Assembly (NCBI GenBank): GCA_947283485.1
Contig: CAMYOU010000002.1
Span: 1 to 64,000 of the forward strand
Length of the DNA: 64,000 bases
Direction of reading: 5' to 3'
Source of the DNA: an uncultured Peptostreptococcaceae bacterium
GTDB lineage: Bacteria; Bacillota; Clostridia; Tissierellales; Peptoniphilaceae
The notes under the pieces are model-generated. The model did not search any database and was not told the DNA's origin. It saw nothing but the letters and a program-made list of their open reading frames with translations. A program made the position numbers and the translations under genes. Every line of letters begins with the position of its first letter. The stretch's first letter is position 1. Shown piece by piece: positions 1-8,942 of this stretch.

Positions 1-36
1 TCGGTTCCATCTACCGAACACAACCGATCGTCAAAT

Positions 37-68
37 AAAAAACCGCCCGAATATTTCGGCGGTTTTTC
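37..68 (-). terminator. Rho-independent terminator after the coiled-coil gene
   Basis: A GC-rich stem (CCGCC at 43-47 pairing with GGCGG at 58-62, inner GAA/TTC) is flanked by A and T runs. Read on the minus strand it ends in a U run just after the stop of the 71-550 gene, so it closes the recG-rsmD-coaD unit. The T run on the other side means it could also act on plus-strand transcripts. Confidence 0.8.
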
Positions 69-70
69 TC

Positions 71-550
71 TTATCTTTGATTGTGCAACTCTTGACGGCT
101 CTCGTCAATAATGCTATTTAGCTCTTGAAGCTTATTTTGCGCATTCACAAACATGGAATCAATGTATTGTGTCGCCTGCATCGAAATGGAACGTGCGTTT
201 TGCTCCGCCTTGGATTCGATTTCATGCGCCAAATTCTGTGCGCTCTTCGTAATGTCGTGATCGTTGATCATTTCTTGCAGGCGGTTCTGAGCTTCCGTAC
301 GAATGCGATCTGCATCACGAGTTGCGTTTGAACGAATTTCCTCCGCTTGTCGATTGGCATCACCCAAGATTCTCTGTTCATCTTCCGTAATTCTCATCGC
401 ATCGCGAATCTCTTGCGGTAAACGCTCACGAATCTCTTTTAAAATTTCGAAAATCTCATCGGGATCTACCATGACTTTGCGCGATAACGGTACTCCGGAT
501 GCATCTTCCATTAAGTCTTCAAGTTCATCGACCAATTGTAAAATATCCAT
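71..550 (-). CDS. Coiled-coil protein (DivIVA/ATP-synthase-b-like helix)
   Basis: A 159-residue soluble protein that is almost entirely charged alpha-helix. Residues from about 60 onward have long heptad-like runs rich in Glu, Arg, Ala and Gln, typical of DivIVA-like or F0F1 subunit-b-like coiled coils. The N-terminus (MDILQLVDELEDLMEDASG) resembles small Firmicute proteins encoded beside coaD. No enzyme motif or membrane segment is visible. The ATG is preceded by GGAGGGCTAAA, formed by the end of coaD, so it is translationally coupled and last in the recG-rsmD-coaD unit. A scaffold or division-linked role is possible, but only by analogy. Confidence 0.8.
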   Translation of the reverse strand: MDILQLVDELEDLMEDASGVPLSRKVMVDPDEIFEILKEIRERLPQEIRDAMRITEDEQRILGDANRQAEEIRSNATRDADRIRTEAQNRLQEMINDHDITKSAQNLAHEIESKAEQNARSISMQATQYIDSMFVNAQNKLQELNSIIDESRQELHNQR

Positions 551-551
551 T

Positions 552-1031
552 TTAGCCCTCCATGAATTTATTTTGAAGTGCCCTCGCGATTACGGGCGGG
601 ACAAAATCAGAAACATTGCCACCGAACGATGCAATATCCTTAATAAAGCTCGAACTCACAAATGAAAACGCACTTTCCGAAGAAAGAAAAAAAGTCTCCA
701 TCTCGGGATAAAGAGCTTTATTCAACTGAGCAAGTTGAGCTTCGAACTCATAATCCTGTATCGTACGGATGCCGCGAACCAAACAGTTAATCCCCTCTTG
801 TTTACAGAAATCTACCAATAGACCGCTAAAGGACTTGATGTGTATATTCTTCTGCGCACCATACACCTGATGTAAGAGTTCGATACGCTCATCGACCGTG
901 AAAAGTCCTTTCTTGAGTTGATTGTTAAGTACGGCGACCACGACCTCATCAAATTTGTGAGCGGCGCGCCCGATGATATCCATATGCCCATATGTCAAAG
1001 GGTCAAAGCTGCCCGGATAGATGACTCTCAT
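552..1031 (-). CDS. coaD: Pantetheine-phosphate adenylyltransferase
   Basis: Catalyses ATP + 4'-phosphopantetheine to dephospho-CoA + PPi, the fourth step of CoA synthesis, in the cytoplasm. The 159-residue protein has the usual family length. It opens with YPGSFDPLTYGH, the nucleotidyltransferase phosphate-binding signature with its T/HxGH-type motif, and carries the later LVRGIRTIQDYEFE motif and SSSFIKDIA. I start at the internal ATG at 1031 rather than 27 codons upstream, because this places MRVIYPG at the N-terminus as in the family. The start lies 29 bases inside the end of rsmD, a common pairing in Firmicutes. Confidence 0.97.
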   Translation of the reverse strand: MRVIYPGSFDPLTYGHMDIIGRAAHKFDEVVVAVLNNQLKKGLFTVDERIELLHQVYGAQKNIHIKSFSGLLVDFCKQEGINCLVRGIRTIQDYEFEAQLAQLNKALYPEMETFFLSSESAFSFVSSSFIKDIASFGGNVSDFVPPVIARALQNKFMEG

Positions 1032-1587
1032 GAGATTCCTCCACTTGGTAGAAAAGGAATCGAGCGGTTCCGTACGTCCTGTCCTTGACAAGTTCAAGAC
1101 CTTGCGTGTCAAGCGGTCGCACGTCTTTCGATTCGCGTTCTACAATAATCTGTGCTCCTTTGTTTAATATACCACATTTTATGAGGATGGACAAAGCTTT
1201 TTCACTGTAATCCGTGGCATATGGTGGATCTATAAAAACATAATCGAATCGGTCGCATTCTTCACTCAATAAGGCTAGTGTGCGTTCAAAGCTTCCGTGT
1301 ATAATACGCGTGCGATCCTCATAATGTGCTTTTTGTACATTTTGTTTGATCATCTCGCAATTGACTCGCTTTAATTCCCCAATGGTTAATTGTCCTGCGC
1401 CTCTACTCAAAAATTCAATCCCGACAGCCCCCGTGCCTCCAAAAAGATCCAACACGCATGCTTCCGAATCAATCGGACCGATGAGATTCATGAGCGACTC
1501 CCGTGCAATATCCATTGTCGGGCGGACACCACGCATTTTTGGTGTGACGAGATTCATTCCGCGGCGTTCTCCACCTATAATACGCAA
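1003..1587 (-). CDS. rsmD: 16S rRNA (guanine(966)-N2)-methyltransferase
   Basis: Methylates G966 of 16S rRNA on assembled small-subunit particles, using S-adenosylmethionine. The SAM-binding motif LDLFGGTGAVGIE lies near residue 50 and the catalytic DPPY motif (FIDPPYATDY) near residue 120. I choose a TTG start at 1587, giving RIIGGERRG right after the initiator as in the family (MRIISGKYRG-like). AGGTG lies at good spacing, and a GTG three codons upstream is the alternative. It begins one base after the recG stop and overlaps coaD. Confidence 0.93.
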   Translation of the reverse strand: MRIIGGERRGMNLVTPKMRGVRPTMDIARESLMNLIGPIDSEACVLDLFGGTGAVGIEFLSRGAGQLTIGELKRVNCEMIKQNVQKAHYEDRTRIIHGSFERTLALLSEECDRFDYVFIDPPYATDYSEKALSILIKCGILNKGAQIIVERESKDVRPLDTQGLELVKDRTYGTARFLFYQVEESHESHLSGQL

Positions 1588-1588
1588 G

Positions 1589-3601
1589 CTAAACACCTAC
1601 CTTCATCATCATATAGCGTTCGAGACATTCTTGAATCACAGAGTGACCTGTTAGATCGGGATCATCTCGACGCAGTTTTTGTACATAGTGACTGATCATA
1701 TCAATCAACACAGCGTCCATGAGCGAATTCGGAAATTTGAGCAGCGGCATCCCCGATTGTCTCGTGCCGAAAAAATCTCCGATTCCCCGTTCTTCCATAT
1801 CCCTCCTTGCGATATAAAAACCGTTATTTGAAGAAGCCATGATGCGCATGCGCTCTGCCGATTTGGCAGAGGTGCTGAGATGAAAAAGAATCGCGATGGC
1901 TTCTTTATCACTTCTCCCTACACGGCCTCTCAGTTGATGGAGCTGAGACAGCCCAAACCGTTCCGCATTGTAGATGATCATGAGATTCGCGTTCGGAACA
2001 TTGACCCCCACTTCGATCACGGTAGTCGATATCAGAACATCAACCTCTCCCGCGACAAAAGCGTTCATCACGCCGTCTTTCTCTTCTTTTTTCATCCGAC
2101 CGTGAAGAAGTGCCACACGAAGATCTTTGAGATAGGAATCCTTTAAGCGGCGATATAGGTTTTCAGCGGATTTTAGATCCATCTTCTCGCTAGCTTCAAT
2201 CAATGGACAGACGATGTAGACTTGCCCTCCCGCCGCCACTTCTTTTTTTACAAAGCGCATTACGCGTTCTTCCATGGTCTGACCCACCACATACGTCTTC
2301 ACCCGTTGACGCCCTTTCGGAAGTTCGTCCAGGACGGATAGATCCATATCCCCATATAAAATCAGTGCCAAGGATCTCGGGATCGGTGTAGCGCTCATTA
2401 CGAGCACATCGGGCGTATTACCTTTTTGCGCCAATCGTAGTCGTTGCGTGACACCAAAACGATGTTGTTCATCCACAGTGACTTGTGCCAGATCGAAAAA
2501 ATCAACACTGTCTTCAATCGCTGCATGCGTGGCAATCAAAAAATCAATGTCTCCGGACGCCACTGCATTTCTCGTAGATTCTCGCTCGCTTGTGCTTAGA
2601 GATCCCGTTAAAAATCCCACGCGCACGGTATCTTTGAAAAATGTTCGTGCGTCCTCATAGTGCTGCTTGGCAAGGATTTCCGTCGGCGCCATGAGAACGG
2701 CTTGGTGTCCGTTCATCACGGCTTTCCATGCAGCAAAAAACGCAATGAGTGTCTTTCCGCTACCTACATCGCCCTGTAAAAGTCGTCGCATTGCTGACGG
2801 TGACGCAAGATCATCACAGACTTCTTGGAGTGCCTTGCGTTGCGCGCCGGTCGGTTCAAACGGCACGTCCTTGAGAAAAGTTTCTACACTGCCCTTGGGC
2901 ATAATTCTTCCGTGAAGGTCGTCCCTCTCTTTTTCTTTCATTCTCTCCATTGCGAGTTTGAGATAAAAAAGTTCTTCCGCTTCAAGTCGCCTGCGTGCCG
3001 CGTCAATATCCTCCGTCGTACGGGGAAAATGGATACGGATCATCGCATCCTTTCGATTCATCAGGTTTTCGTTCTCGAGCATTTCCTCCGGAAGATTTTC
3101 GCGCAATTCCCCTGCATATTTTTCCAATGCCTCTTTAATAAAACTGCGCAACTCGTTCGAAGTAATTCCCTCCGTAACGGGATACACGGAAATAATCGAT
3201 CCCAAATCGCCGGTCTTCGTTCGCCCGTAAATCGGATTGCTCAGGTTGTATTCGCCATATTGCAGTTCCGCTTTACCAAAAAAATAATATGTTTCTCCGA
3301 CAGCAAGTTTCGGTCTTGCATAAGGGTGATGCCAGAACGATATCCGGGCGCGTCCGCTCTCATCGCTTGCCAAAAAATTGGAAACGGCACGTTTATTGCC
3401 GAACGTCCGTGTCGTCGGCACACTATCCACACGCAAGCGAAAAAGAGAGGGTTCTTCGCCGCTATCGCTAAGAAGCCTCTCGTCTCTTCGATCTTCATAA
3501 GCTCTCGGATAATATTCGATCAGCTCTTGGATTGTTGTAATTCCCAGTTTCTTTAAGTTTTTTTCTTTAACCGGTCCAATGCCGCGCAATGATGTAAGCA
3601 T
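1589..3601 (-). CDS. recG: ATP-dependent DNA helicase RecG
   Basis: Branched-DNA helicase that remodels stalled replication forks and Holliday junctions. The 670 residues match the family length. There is an N-terminal wedge/OB region starting with a helix-hairpin-helix-like LRGIGPVKEKNLKKLGI, then the SF2 core: Walker A GDVGSGKT near residue 280, the DEQH Walker B box, SATPIPRSLAL, and the C-terminal QLRGRVGRS motif VI. The TAIR-like tail GMPLLKFPN follows. GGAGATACC precedes the ATG. The gene lies between folD and rsmD and is probably co-transcribed with both. Confidence 0.98.
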   Translation of the reverse strand: MLTSLRGIGPVKEKNLKKLGITTIQELIEYYPRAYEDRRDERLLSDSGEEPSLFRLRVDSVPTTRTFGNKRAVSNFLASDESGRARISFWHHPYARPKLAVGETYYFFGKAELQYGEYNLSNPIYGRTKTGDLGSIISVYPVTEGITSNELRSFIKEALEKYAGELRENLPEEMLENENLMNRKDAMIRIHFPRTTEDIDAARRRLEAEELFYLKLAMERMKEKERDDLHGRIMPKGSVETFLKDVPFEPTGAQRKALQEVCDDLASPSAMRRLLQGDVGSGKTLIAFFAAWKAVMNGHQAVLMAPTEILAKQHYEDARTFFKDTVRVGFLTGSLSTSERESTRNAVASGDIDFLIATHAAIEDSVDFFDLAQVTVDEQHRFGVTQRLRLAQKGNTPDVLVMSATPIPRSLALILYGDMDLSVLDELPKGRQRVKTYVVGQTMEERVMRFVKKEVAAGGQVYIVCPLIEASEKMDLKSAENLYRRLKDSYLKDLRVALLHGRMKKEEKDGVMNAFVAGEVDVLISTTVIEVGVNVPNANLMIIYNAERFGLSQLHQLRGRVGRSDKEAIAILFHLSTSAKSAERMRIMASSNNGFYIARRDMEERGIGDFFGTRQSGMPLLKFPNSLMDAVLIDMISHYVQKLRRDDPDLTGHSVIQECLERYMMMKVGV

Positions 3602-3668
3602 GGTATCTCCCTATCGTTCTTACCCGGATGGAATCTATAAAAGAACTCTTTCCATTTCAAACGCAAAG

Positions 3669-4502
3669 TTACTTCCCGACCACTTGCTCCAACAAAAGCA
3701 TCGTCGTGACGCTCCCAATCCCGCCTTTTGGCGGTGTAATCATCTTAACATAGTCCGAAAGCGCGTCAAAATCTGCATCTCCACATAACGCACCGTTAGC
3801 ATCGACGGATACACCCACGTCCAAAATGATGGATTCATTCGTAAAGTACGTTCGATCGAACATCTTAGCGCGTCCGGTCGCCAATACCGCGACATCCGCT
3901 CTTTTTAAAATCTCCCTTAAATCATTCGTTTTGGAATGCAATATCTGAGGGCATGCGTCATCCTCAAGCAGCATCATCGCCAAGGGGCGACCAAAAACCA
4001 GTGAGCGATTGACAATGGCAACAGTTCTCCCACGGACGTCAATCTCATAATGATGTAGAAAAGCGAGTACGGCAGCAGGCGTTGCCGGAAGATGACCGGA
4101 TAAGTCACCTTCCATAATCTTCGCCAAAGAAAGCGGATGCATGGCATCCACATCTTTTTCAGGTGCCACCGCAAGACGAACGCGTGTATCGTCTATACCT
4201 TTTGAGAGAGGGCGAAAGACCAAAATCCCTGTGATCTCCGGATCTTTATTCAACCGCTCAATCTCTCGAACGACGTCGTCTGTCGTCGCCGTATCGGGAA
4301 GCGCGCATGACTTTATAGGTATTGCAAGTTTTGCGCAGTTCTTCTTTAGGCTTCGCTCATAAGAAAGATCGCTTTCGTCATTTCCGACACGTAGTACAGC
4401 GAGTCCGAAGGCTTTTTGATTTTCTTTGTTCTCTCTAACTTTCCGTAGGATTCGTTCACGGACTTCCTCCGCGACCGGCTTTCCTTTTAAGATTTCAGTC
4501 AT
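3669..4502 (-). CDS. folD: Methylenetetrahydrofolate dehydrogenase/cyclohydrolase
   Basis: Bifunctional enzyme converting 5,10-methylene-THF to 10-formyl-THF with NADP reduction. It supplies one-carbon units for purines and for fMet made by Fmt (also in this window). The 277 residues include the catalytic-lysine region SYERSLKKNCAKLAI, the substrate loop ILVFRPLSKGID and the NADP-binding motif IVNRSLVFGRPLA. Many homologues have a V-Q-L-P-L-P loop where this has V-F-R-P-L-S, a mild divergence. The ATG at 4502 overlaps the end of the upstream RNase gene by 8 bases. Confidence 0.95.
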   Translation of the reverse strand: MTEILKGKPVAEEVRERILRKVRENKENQKAFGLAVLRVGNDESDLSYERSLKKNCAKLAIPIKSCALPDTATTDDVVREIERLNKDPEITGILVFRPLSKGIDDTRVRLAVAPEKDVDAMHPLSLAKIMEGDLSGHLPATPAAVLAFLHHYEIDVRGRTVAIVNRSLVFGRPLAMMLLEDDACPQILHSKTNDLREILKRADVAVLATGRAKMFDRTYFTNESIILDVGVSVDANGALCGDADFDALSDYVKMITPPKGGIGSVTTMLLLEQVVGK

Positions 4503-6114
4503 TTTCTTTTTTACCCATTTTGATGCCCATATCCATAATGGCGCGCCTAATTTGCAAGAGCGATGAATAAATCGTTTGATATCGCTCTTCAATGCCGTCC
4601 GGTCGAAGCAGATCTTTTTTCCAGTGCTTGAGATTTTCTGCGCTTTTATTGACGCGATCGTAAAGATCTTCAAGTTCCGTTACTTCTTCTTCACAAATCG
4701 CTTTACGCTGTTTTTCCTCTGCTTTAATGGACACGCGTTCGCCACGCTCTGCAATCTTTACCGGTATGTTCCATTTCTTTTCGATCATCGTTTTTAAGGC
4801 GTTCTGTTGATCTTCCTCGCCATGTACGAGATAAATTTCTTTCGGTTTCCTCGGCATGCTATCAATAAACGATAAGAGCATTGGCTCATCCGCATGCGCC
4901 GAAAAACCCGGAAGTGTGTACACCTTAGCACGAACGGCGATGTCTTCACCGAATAACTTCACTTCATCGATGCCCTCCAAGAGCAGTCTTCCGAGCGTCC
5001 CTTTTGCTTGGTATCCGACAAGAACGACGGCACTGTTCTCATCCCACAGATTGTGTTTCAGATGGTGTCTGACACGCCCGGCGGTTGCCATCCCGGAAGA
5101 AGATATGATGATACGCCCGCAACGACTGGTGTTGAGAGCGCGGCTTTCCTCTACACTCTCGACATAAGTCAGGTTTGCAAATTGAAACGGATTATCCCCT
5201 TGCATCACCAGTGCGCTTGCTTGTGTGTCAAAATTTGCAGAGTTCTTCACAAAAACTTTCGTAGCCTCCACCGCCAACGGACTGTCTATGTAGATCGGCA
5301 TTCTATAAGCTTCCGGATGGTTTTTGAAATAAAGATAGAGTTCATAAATGAGTTCTTGTGTCCTCCCGACCGAAAACGAAGGAATTACGACAGTACCATC
5401 ATTTTTTGTCACTTCTTCCGCAATTTCCACAAGTTTTCTGGCACTGTTTTCGTATGGTTCATGTACGGTATTCCCGTAGGTTGACTCAAGAATCAAAACG
5501 TCAGCACCGATCCCCATATCCGGATCTCGTACGATGGGACGATTCGGCATACCAAGATCTCCGGAGAAAACGACTTTCACCTCATTCTCCCCTTCGGTAA
5601 TCCACAATTCTACGATCGCGGAACCCAGAATGTGACCAGCATCCTTGAAGCGAAGCGTAACATCTTCGGAAAGTTTCTCTTTCGTGTAATAATGAAGCGG
5701 TTTCATCTGAAGCGTTACTTTCTCTGCATCCTTTGTCGTATAGAGCGGTTCAAGGAGTTCTTTCCCCGCACGAATGCGCTTGCGGTTTTGCCATTCGACA
5801 TCGTTCTCTTGTATTTTTGCTGAATCCAGAAGCATAATCTCGGATAGCTCTTTCGTGGCAAAAGTAGAATAAATCGGTCCGTGGTATCCATCTTTTACAA
5901 GCTTCGGCAATCTTCCGGAATGATCGACGTGTGCATGTGTCAAGATGACAAAATCAATTTCATTCACATCAAATGCAAACTCGGCTTGATTTTTAACGTC
6001 CGCTCCCTCGCCCTGAAACAGACCGCAATCCACCAAAAAGCGAGTATGCCCCGTTGTGACCAGGTATGATGACCCTGTAACTTCTTTGGCTGCGCCTAAA
6101 AATTGAATCTCCAT
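4495..6114 (-). CDS. Beta-CASP metallo-beta-lactamase RNase
   Basis: A 539-residue CPSF/Ysh1-type metallo-beta-lactamase that should cut or degrade RNA. It starts IQFLGAAKEVTGSS as in the family, and has the zinc motif LTHAHVDHSGRLP near residue 60. Further metal ligands are DAGHILGS and FSGDLG. The beta-CASP domain includes SFSVGRTQE and SSSGMATAGRVRHHL, and the final motif is PGFSAHADEP. The C-terminal 80 residues are a charged helical tail. The start at 6114 was chosen from homology; 94 upstream open codons are non-conserved. It is distinct from RNase J, whose MBL core is split differently. It leads into folD and recG. Confidence 0.93.
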   Translation of the reverse strand: MEIQFLGAAKEVTGSSYLVTTGHTRFLVDCGLFQGEGADVKNQAEFAFDVNEIDFVILTHAHVDHSGRLPKLVKDGYHGPIYSTFATKELSEIMLLDSAKIQENDVEWQNRKRIRAGKELLEPLYTTKDAEKVTLQMKPLHYYTKEKLSEDVTLRFKDAGHILGSAIVELWITEGENEVKVVFSGDLGMPNRPIVRDPDMGIGADVLILESTYGNTVHEPYENSARKLVEIAEEVTKNDGTVVIPSFSVGRTQELIYELYLYFKNHPEAYRMPIYIDSPLAVEATKVFVKNSANFDTQASALVMQGDNPFQFANLTYVESVEESRALNTSRCGRIIISSSGMATAGRVRHHLKHNLWDENSAVVLVGYQAKGTLGRLLLEGIDEVKLFGEDIAVRAKVYTLPGFSAHADEPMLLSFIDSMPRKPKEIYLVHGEEDQQNALKTMIEKKWNIPVKIAERGERVSIKAEEKQRKAICEEEVTELEDLYDRVNKSAENLKHWKKDLLRPDGIEERYQTIYSSLLQIRRAIMDMGIKMGKKEND

Positions 6115-6162
6115 AATCTTCCTCCTTGTAAAAAAGATACCCAATTCATACGTCAAACATGC

Positions 6163-6194
6163 AAAAACCTCCGTCTCGTAAGACGAAGGTTTTT
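6163..6194 (-). terminator. Terminator after asnA
   Basis: Inverted repeat AAAAACCT-CGTCT/AGACG-AGGTTTTT with a four-base CGTA loop, directly downstream of the asnA stop at 6198. It is symmetrical enough to work in both directions. It separates asnA from the RNase-folD-recG unit. Confidence 0.85.
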
Positions 6195-6197
6195 CTC

Positions 6198-7166
6198 CTA
6201 TAGCAGATGGATCCCTTTTTCTTCGCAAGATGCAAGCATTTCTTCCGGCCAAATGGAAGATTGAACTTCTCCGATGTGCTTTTTCTCGAGGAAAAACATA
6301 CAAATGCGCGACTGACCGATTCCGCCGCCTACCGTGAGCGGCAATTCCCCCGCCAAAAGCATACGATGATACGTCTGCTTGAGACGCTCTTCGCATCCTG
6401 CAAGATGAATTTGCTTGAGTAGGCTATCCTCGTTGACGCGAATACCCATGGAGCTCATCTCGATCACCGCATCCGTCGTCGGATTCCAGAAAAGAATATC
6501 TCCATTGAGAGTCCAGTCGTCATAATCCGGGGAGCGTGTTCCGTGCGGTTTGCCCGACTTCAGGACGCCGCCGATCTGCATGAGAAAAACAGCTTTGTGA
6601 TCCCGCGTATATTCTCTCTCACGTTCATCCGGGGTAAGGTCGGGATACAAGTCCTCTAATTCCTGCGTCGTGATGAATGTGATCTCATCCGGAAGCTTTC
6701 TCGTAAGTTCCGGATAGTCCGCGAGGATGAGCTCCTCCGTCTGACAAAACGCCTTATAAATTCTTTCGACAACCCATCTTAAAAAATCAACACTGCGCTC
6801 TTCCGGCTTAATGATACGCTCCCAGTCCCACTGATCTACGTAAATCGAGTGAATGGCATCCAAATACTCGAAAGGACGAATGGCGTTCATGTCCGTATAG
6901 AGACCCTCTCCATACTGAAAGCCGTAACGTTTCAGTGCATAACGCTTCCATTTCGCCAGAGACTGCACAATCTCTGCCGTCTCCCCATATTGTTTGAGTT
7001 CGAACCGAACCGGTACTTCCACCCCGGTCAGATTGTCATTGAGCCCGGATTCCGGACGAACGAAAAGCGGCGCACTGACACGGAGCAAATTCAGCTCCTC
7101 GCTTAAATGCTGCTGAAACGTATCCTTGATTTTCTTGATTGCAACTTGTGTCTCGTGAATATCCAT
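6198..7166 (-). CDS. asnA: Aspartate--ammonia ligase
   Basis: Makes asparagine from aspartate and ammonia with ATP cleavage to AMP, through an aspartyl-AMP intermediate. It belongs to the class II aminoacyl-tRNA synthetase-like AsnA family. The 322 residues match the usual length. Typical blocks are LNLLRVSAPLFV, LNDNLTGVEVPV, AEIVQSLAKWKRYALKRYGF, a DAIHSIYVDQWDWE stretch and the C-terminal GGGIGQSRICMF. GGAGG five bases upstream supports the ATG at 7166. Terminator downstream and a hairpin-rich gap upstream suggest a single-gene unit. Confidence 0.97.
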   Translation of the reverse strand: MDIHETQVAIKKIKDTFQQHLSEELNLLRVSAPLFVRPESGLNDNLTGVEVPVRFELKQYGETAEIVQSLAKWKRYALKRYGFQYGEGLYTDMNAIRPFEYLDAIHSIYVDQWDWERIIKPEERSVDFLRWVVERIYKAFCQTEELILADYPELTRKLPDEITFITTQELEDLYPDLTPDEREREYTRDHKAVFLMQIGGVLKSGKPHGTRSPDYDDWTLNGDILFWNPTTDAVIEMSSMGIRVNEDSLLKQIHLAGCEERLKQTYHRMLLAGELPLTVGGGIGQSRICMFFLEKKHIGEVQSSIWPEEMLASCEEKGIHLL

Positions 7167-7220
7167 GCCAGCCTCCAATACTTATACAAATCAATCAAAA
7201 AACATGCAATTATTGTATGC
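7167..7220. other. Hairpin-rich gap between PAP2 gene and asnA
   Basis: This 54-base gap holds two back-to-back inverted repeats: CATGCAAT/ATTGTATG (one wobble pair) and CTCAA/TTGAG around a T run. It is probably a weak terminator for the PAP2 gene on the minus strand. I see no clear promoter in it. Confidence 0.4.
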
Positions 7221-7841
7221 TCAAGTGTTTTTTGAGTCAAGTTTTTCTTGCTCTCTTTTATAGAAAAACATAAAAAGTATTGTCGCATAGACGATTCCGC
7301 CCGGAATATCCATAAAGACATGTTGCTTGACAAGAACGGTCGAGAGAATGACGAGTACCCCCCATATCATGCCAATCCACATTCCCTTTCTTTTTCGCGT
7401 TGCCATGGTAAGCATCATTGCCCACGTTGTCAATACATGGCAGGACGGAAAACCGACATACGGACCGTCCACTTGCAAGGTCGCGCGATAGATTTTTTCC
7501 AAGAAAGCATCTCCCGTCAGTACCGGTCGCGGAACATAAGTCTGATACACAATAAATGTAACGTACGCTGCCATCATCCCCCAGAAAAACGTTCTGAAGA
7601 GCACGCGACTCATGAAAGGATCGTTGTGTATCAGATAGATGGAATACGCCAACAAACCGATGAACCACGAATGATAAATCGGTAAAAATTCGATTACGAA
7701 AGGAATCTTCGCGTCCATCGGCAAGAGCAATGAATGCACTGTTCCGATGGGGCGATTGAGGATTTCAAAAAATGGAAGAATTGCAAGATAGACAAAAAAG
7801 AGAAGCAACTCTCGTTTGTGTTGATGCCAGTATGTCTTCAT
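7221..7841 (-). CDS. PAP2-family membrane phosphatase
   Basis: A 206-residue integral membrane protein with about six hydrophobic helices. The PAP2 signature appears in order: PRPVLTGD, the PSCH block in GFPSCHVLTTWAM near residue 132, and KQHVFMD near residue 168. The last has the His and Asp of the third motif, with Lys where many PAP2 enzymes carry Ser-Arg. This places it near the AUR1-like branch acting on lipid phosphates or phospho-head-group transfer, and the substrate is unknown. The start overlaps the end of the EamA gene by ATGA, so the two are co-translated. Confidence 0.85.
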   Translation of the reverse strand: MKTYWHQHKRELLLFFVYLAILPFFEILNRPIGTVHSLLLPMDAKIPFVIEFLPIYHSWFIGLLAYSIYLIHNDPFMSRVLFRTFFWGMMAAYVTFIVYQTYVPRPVLTGDAFLEKIYRATLQVDGPYVGFPSCHVLTTWAMMLTMATRKRKGMWIGMIWGVLVILSTVLVKQHVFMDIPGGIVYATILFMFFYKREQEKLDSKNT

Positions 7842-8740
7842 TCAGACCTCCTTTTTAAAACCGTTCGAAGGGAATCCATTTCTGAAATGGCAAGACCTAG
7901 AAGAACTAAGAACGATCCGAGAATCGATAGTCCCGTGATTTTTTCATGCAAAAATAATCCGGAAAAAAGGATGGAAAGGATCGGAACCAAATACAGATAC
8001 AGATTCGTGGTCACTGCGCCAAGATGCTTTACCGCAAAGTTCCAAATGACAAAACCTCCACAAGAAGATATGAGTGCCAGATATAAAAAAGGTAACAAAT
8101 TCTCAGGTTGTACAAGGAGCGCAAAATTCGGCTTAAAATCCATGATGAGTGAGAAAGGTAACATTCCTATGGCACCATAAAAAAAGATTTTTCTAGTCAC
8201 ATAAGGAAGCGGATATCCTTTTTGCAAAATTTTCGGTGTAATAAGACCATAGAGTGACCACCCCAAAGCCGCTGCAAGAGCAAGCACATCTCCAAGCGGA
8301 TTGAGTTGGAGATTAAATCTTCCATTAAAGCTGATGATGAGAAGTCCCGCAAAACTGATAATAAATCCGGGCACGAAAGTTTTGCTGAGTTTGTAGTGAT
8401 TAAAGATTCGATGTAAAAGTGCCGTAAAGAACGGTGATATCGAAACCAAGACACCGACATTGGAAGCTTGCGTATAGGAAAGAGCCAGCGACTCCAATGT
8501 GTAATAAATGGTAACGCCTGTAAATCCTGCGGCCACAAAAAGCAGTTCATCTTTCCAAGGAACTTTTACCCTCTTCGGTTGAGCAATCGTCAAAGCGATG
8601 AATGAAAGTATAAAACGCAAGATCAAAATATCCAACGGGTGAAAAATGGTAAGTAGGTGTTTCAAAAAAACGAACGTACTTGCCCATACGACAACGGTCA
8701 AAAACGCCGCCAAATGTCCTTGTGTTCTCTCTGACTCCAA
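7838..8740 (-). CDS. EamA/DMT-family transporter
   Basis: A 300-residue inner-membrane protein with ten predicted helices arranged as two EamA repeats (about 8-140 and 150-288), the drug/metabolite transporter fold. Start features such as VVVWASTFVFLKHLL and the second-repeat ALGWSLYGLITPKIL fit the family. These carriers usually export amino acids or metabolites; nothing here shows the substrate. It begins with TTG, supported by AGGAGG seven bases upstream. It is the first gene of a two-gene unit with the PAP2 protein. Confidence 0.9.
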   Translation of the reverse strand: MESERTQGHLAAFLTVVVWASTFVFLKHLLTIFHPLDILILRFILSFIALTIAQPKRVKVPWKDELLFVAAGFTGVTIYYTLESLALSYTQASNVGVLVSISPFFTALLHRIFNHYKLSKTFVPGFIISFAGLLIISFNGRFNLQLNPLGDVLALAAALGWSLYGLITPKILQKGYPLPYVTRKIFFYGAIGMLPFSLIMDFKPNFALLVQPENLLPFLYLALISSCGGFVIWNFAVKHLGAVTTNLYLYLVPILSILFSGLFLHEKITGLSILGSFLVLLGLAISEMDSLRTVLKRRSE

Positions 8741-8762
8741 ATCGCCACCTCCTATCTAATGC

Positions 8763-8771
8763 ATTGTAACA
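8763..8771 (-). promoter_or_regulatory. Extended -10 promoter of the EamA-PAP2 unit
   Basis: On the minus strand TACAAT is preceded by TGT, giving TGn-TACAAT, about 23 bases upstream of the TTG start. No good -35 hexamer is found at 16-18 bases. The design matches other promoters in the window. Confidence 0.5.
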
Positions 8772-8898
8772 CATGAACTCCGTGACGAACACAAAACGGC
8801 ATGCAAAATGCTGCTAACAAAATGATAAATAAAGCATTCTGTAATTCCGGAATGATGAAATAACGGAACCCTGATCCCTTTTCACCGTGTTACAAGCA

Positions 8899-8927
8899 AA
8901 AAAGAAACGGTCAAGCCGTCTCTTTTT
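8899..8927 (-). terminator. Terminator after fakA
   Basis: AAAAAAGAAACGG-TCAAG-CCGTCTCTTTTT, a stem with one mismatch flanked by A and T runs, 16 bases after the fakA stop. It could work from both sides. The rest of 8772-8898 shows nothing I can name. Confidence 0.75.
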
Positions 8928-8942
8928 GCGTTCATATCTTGT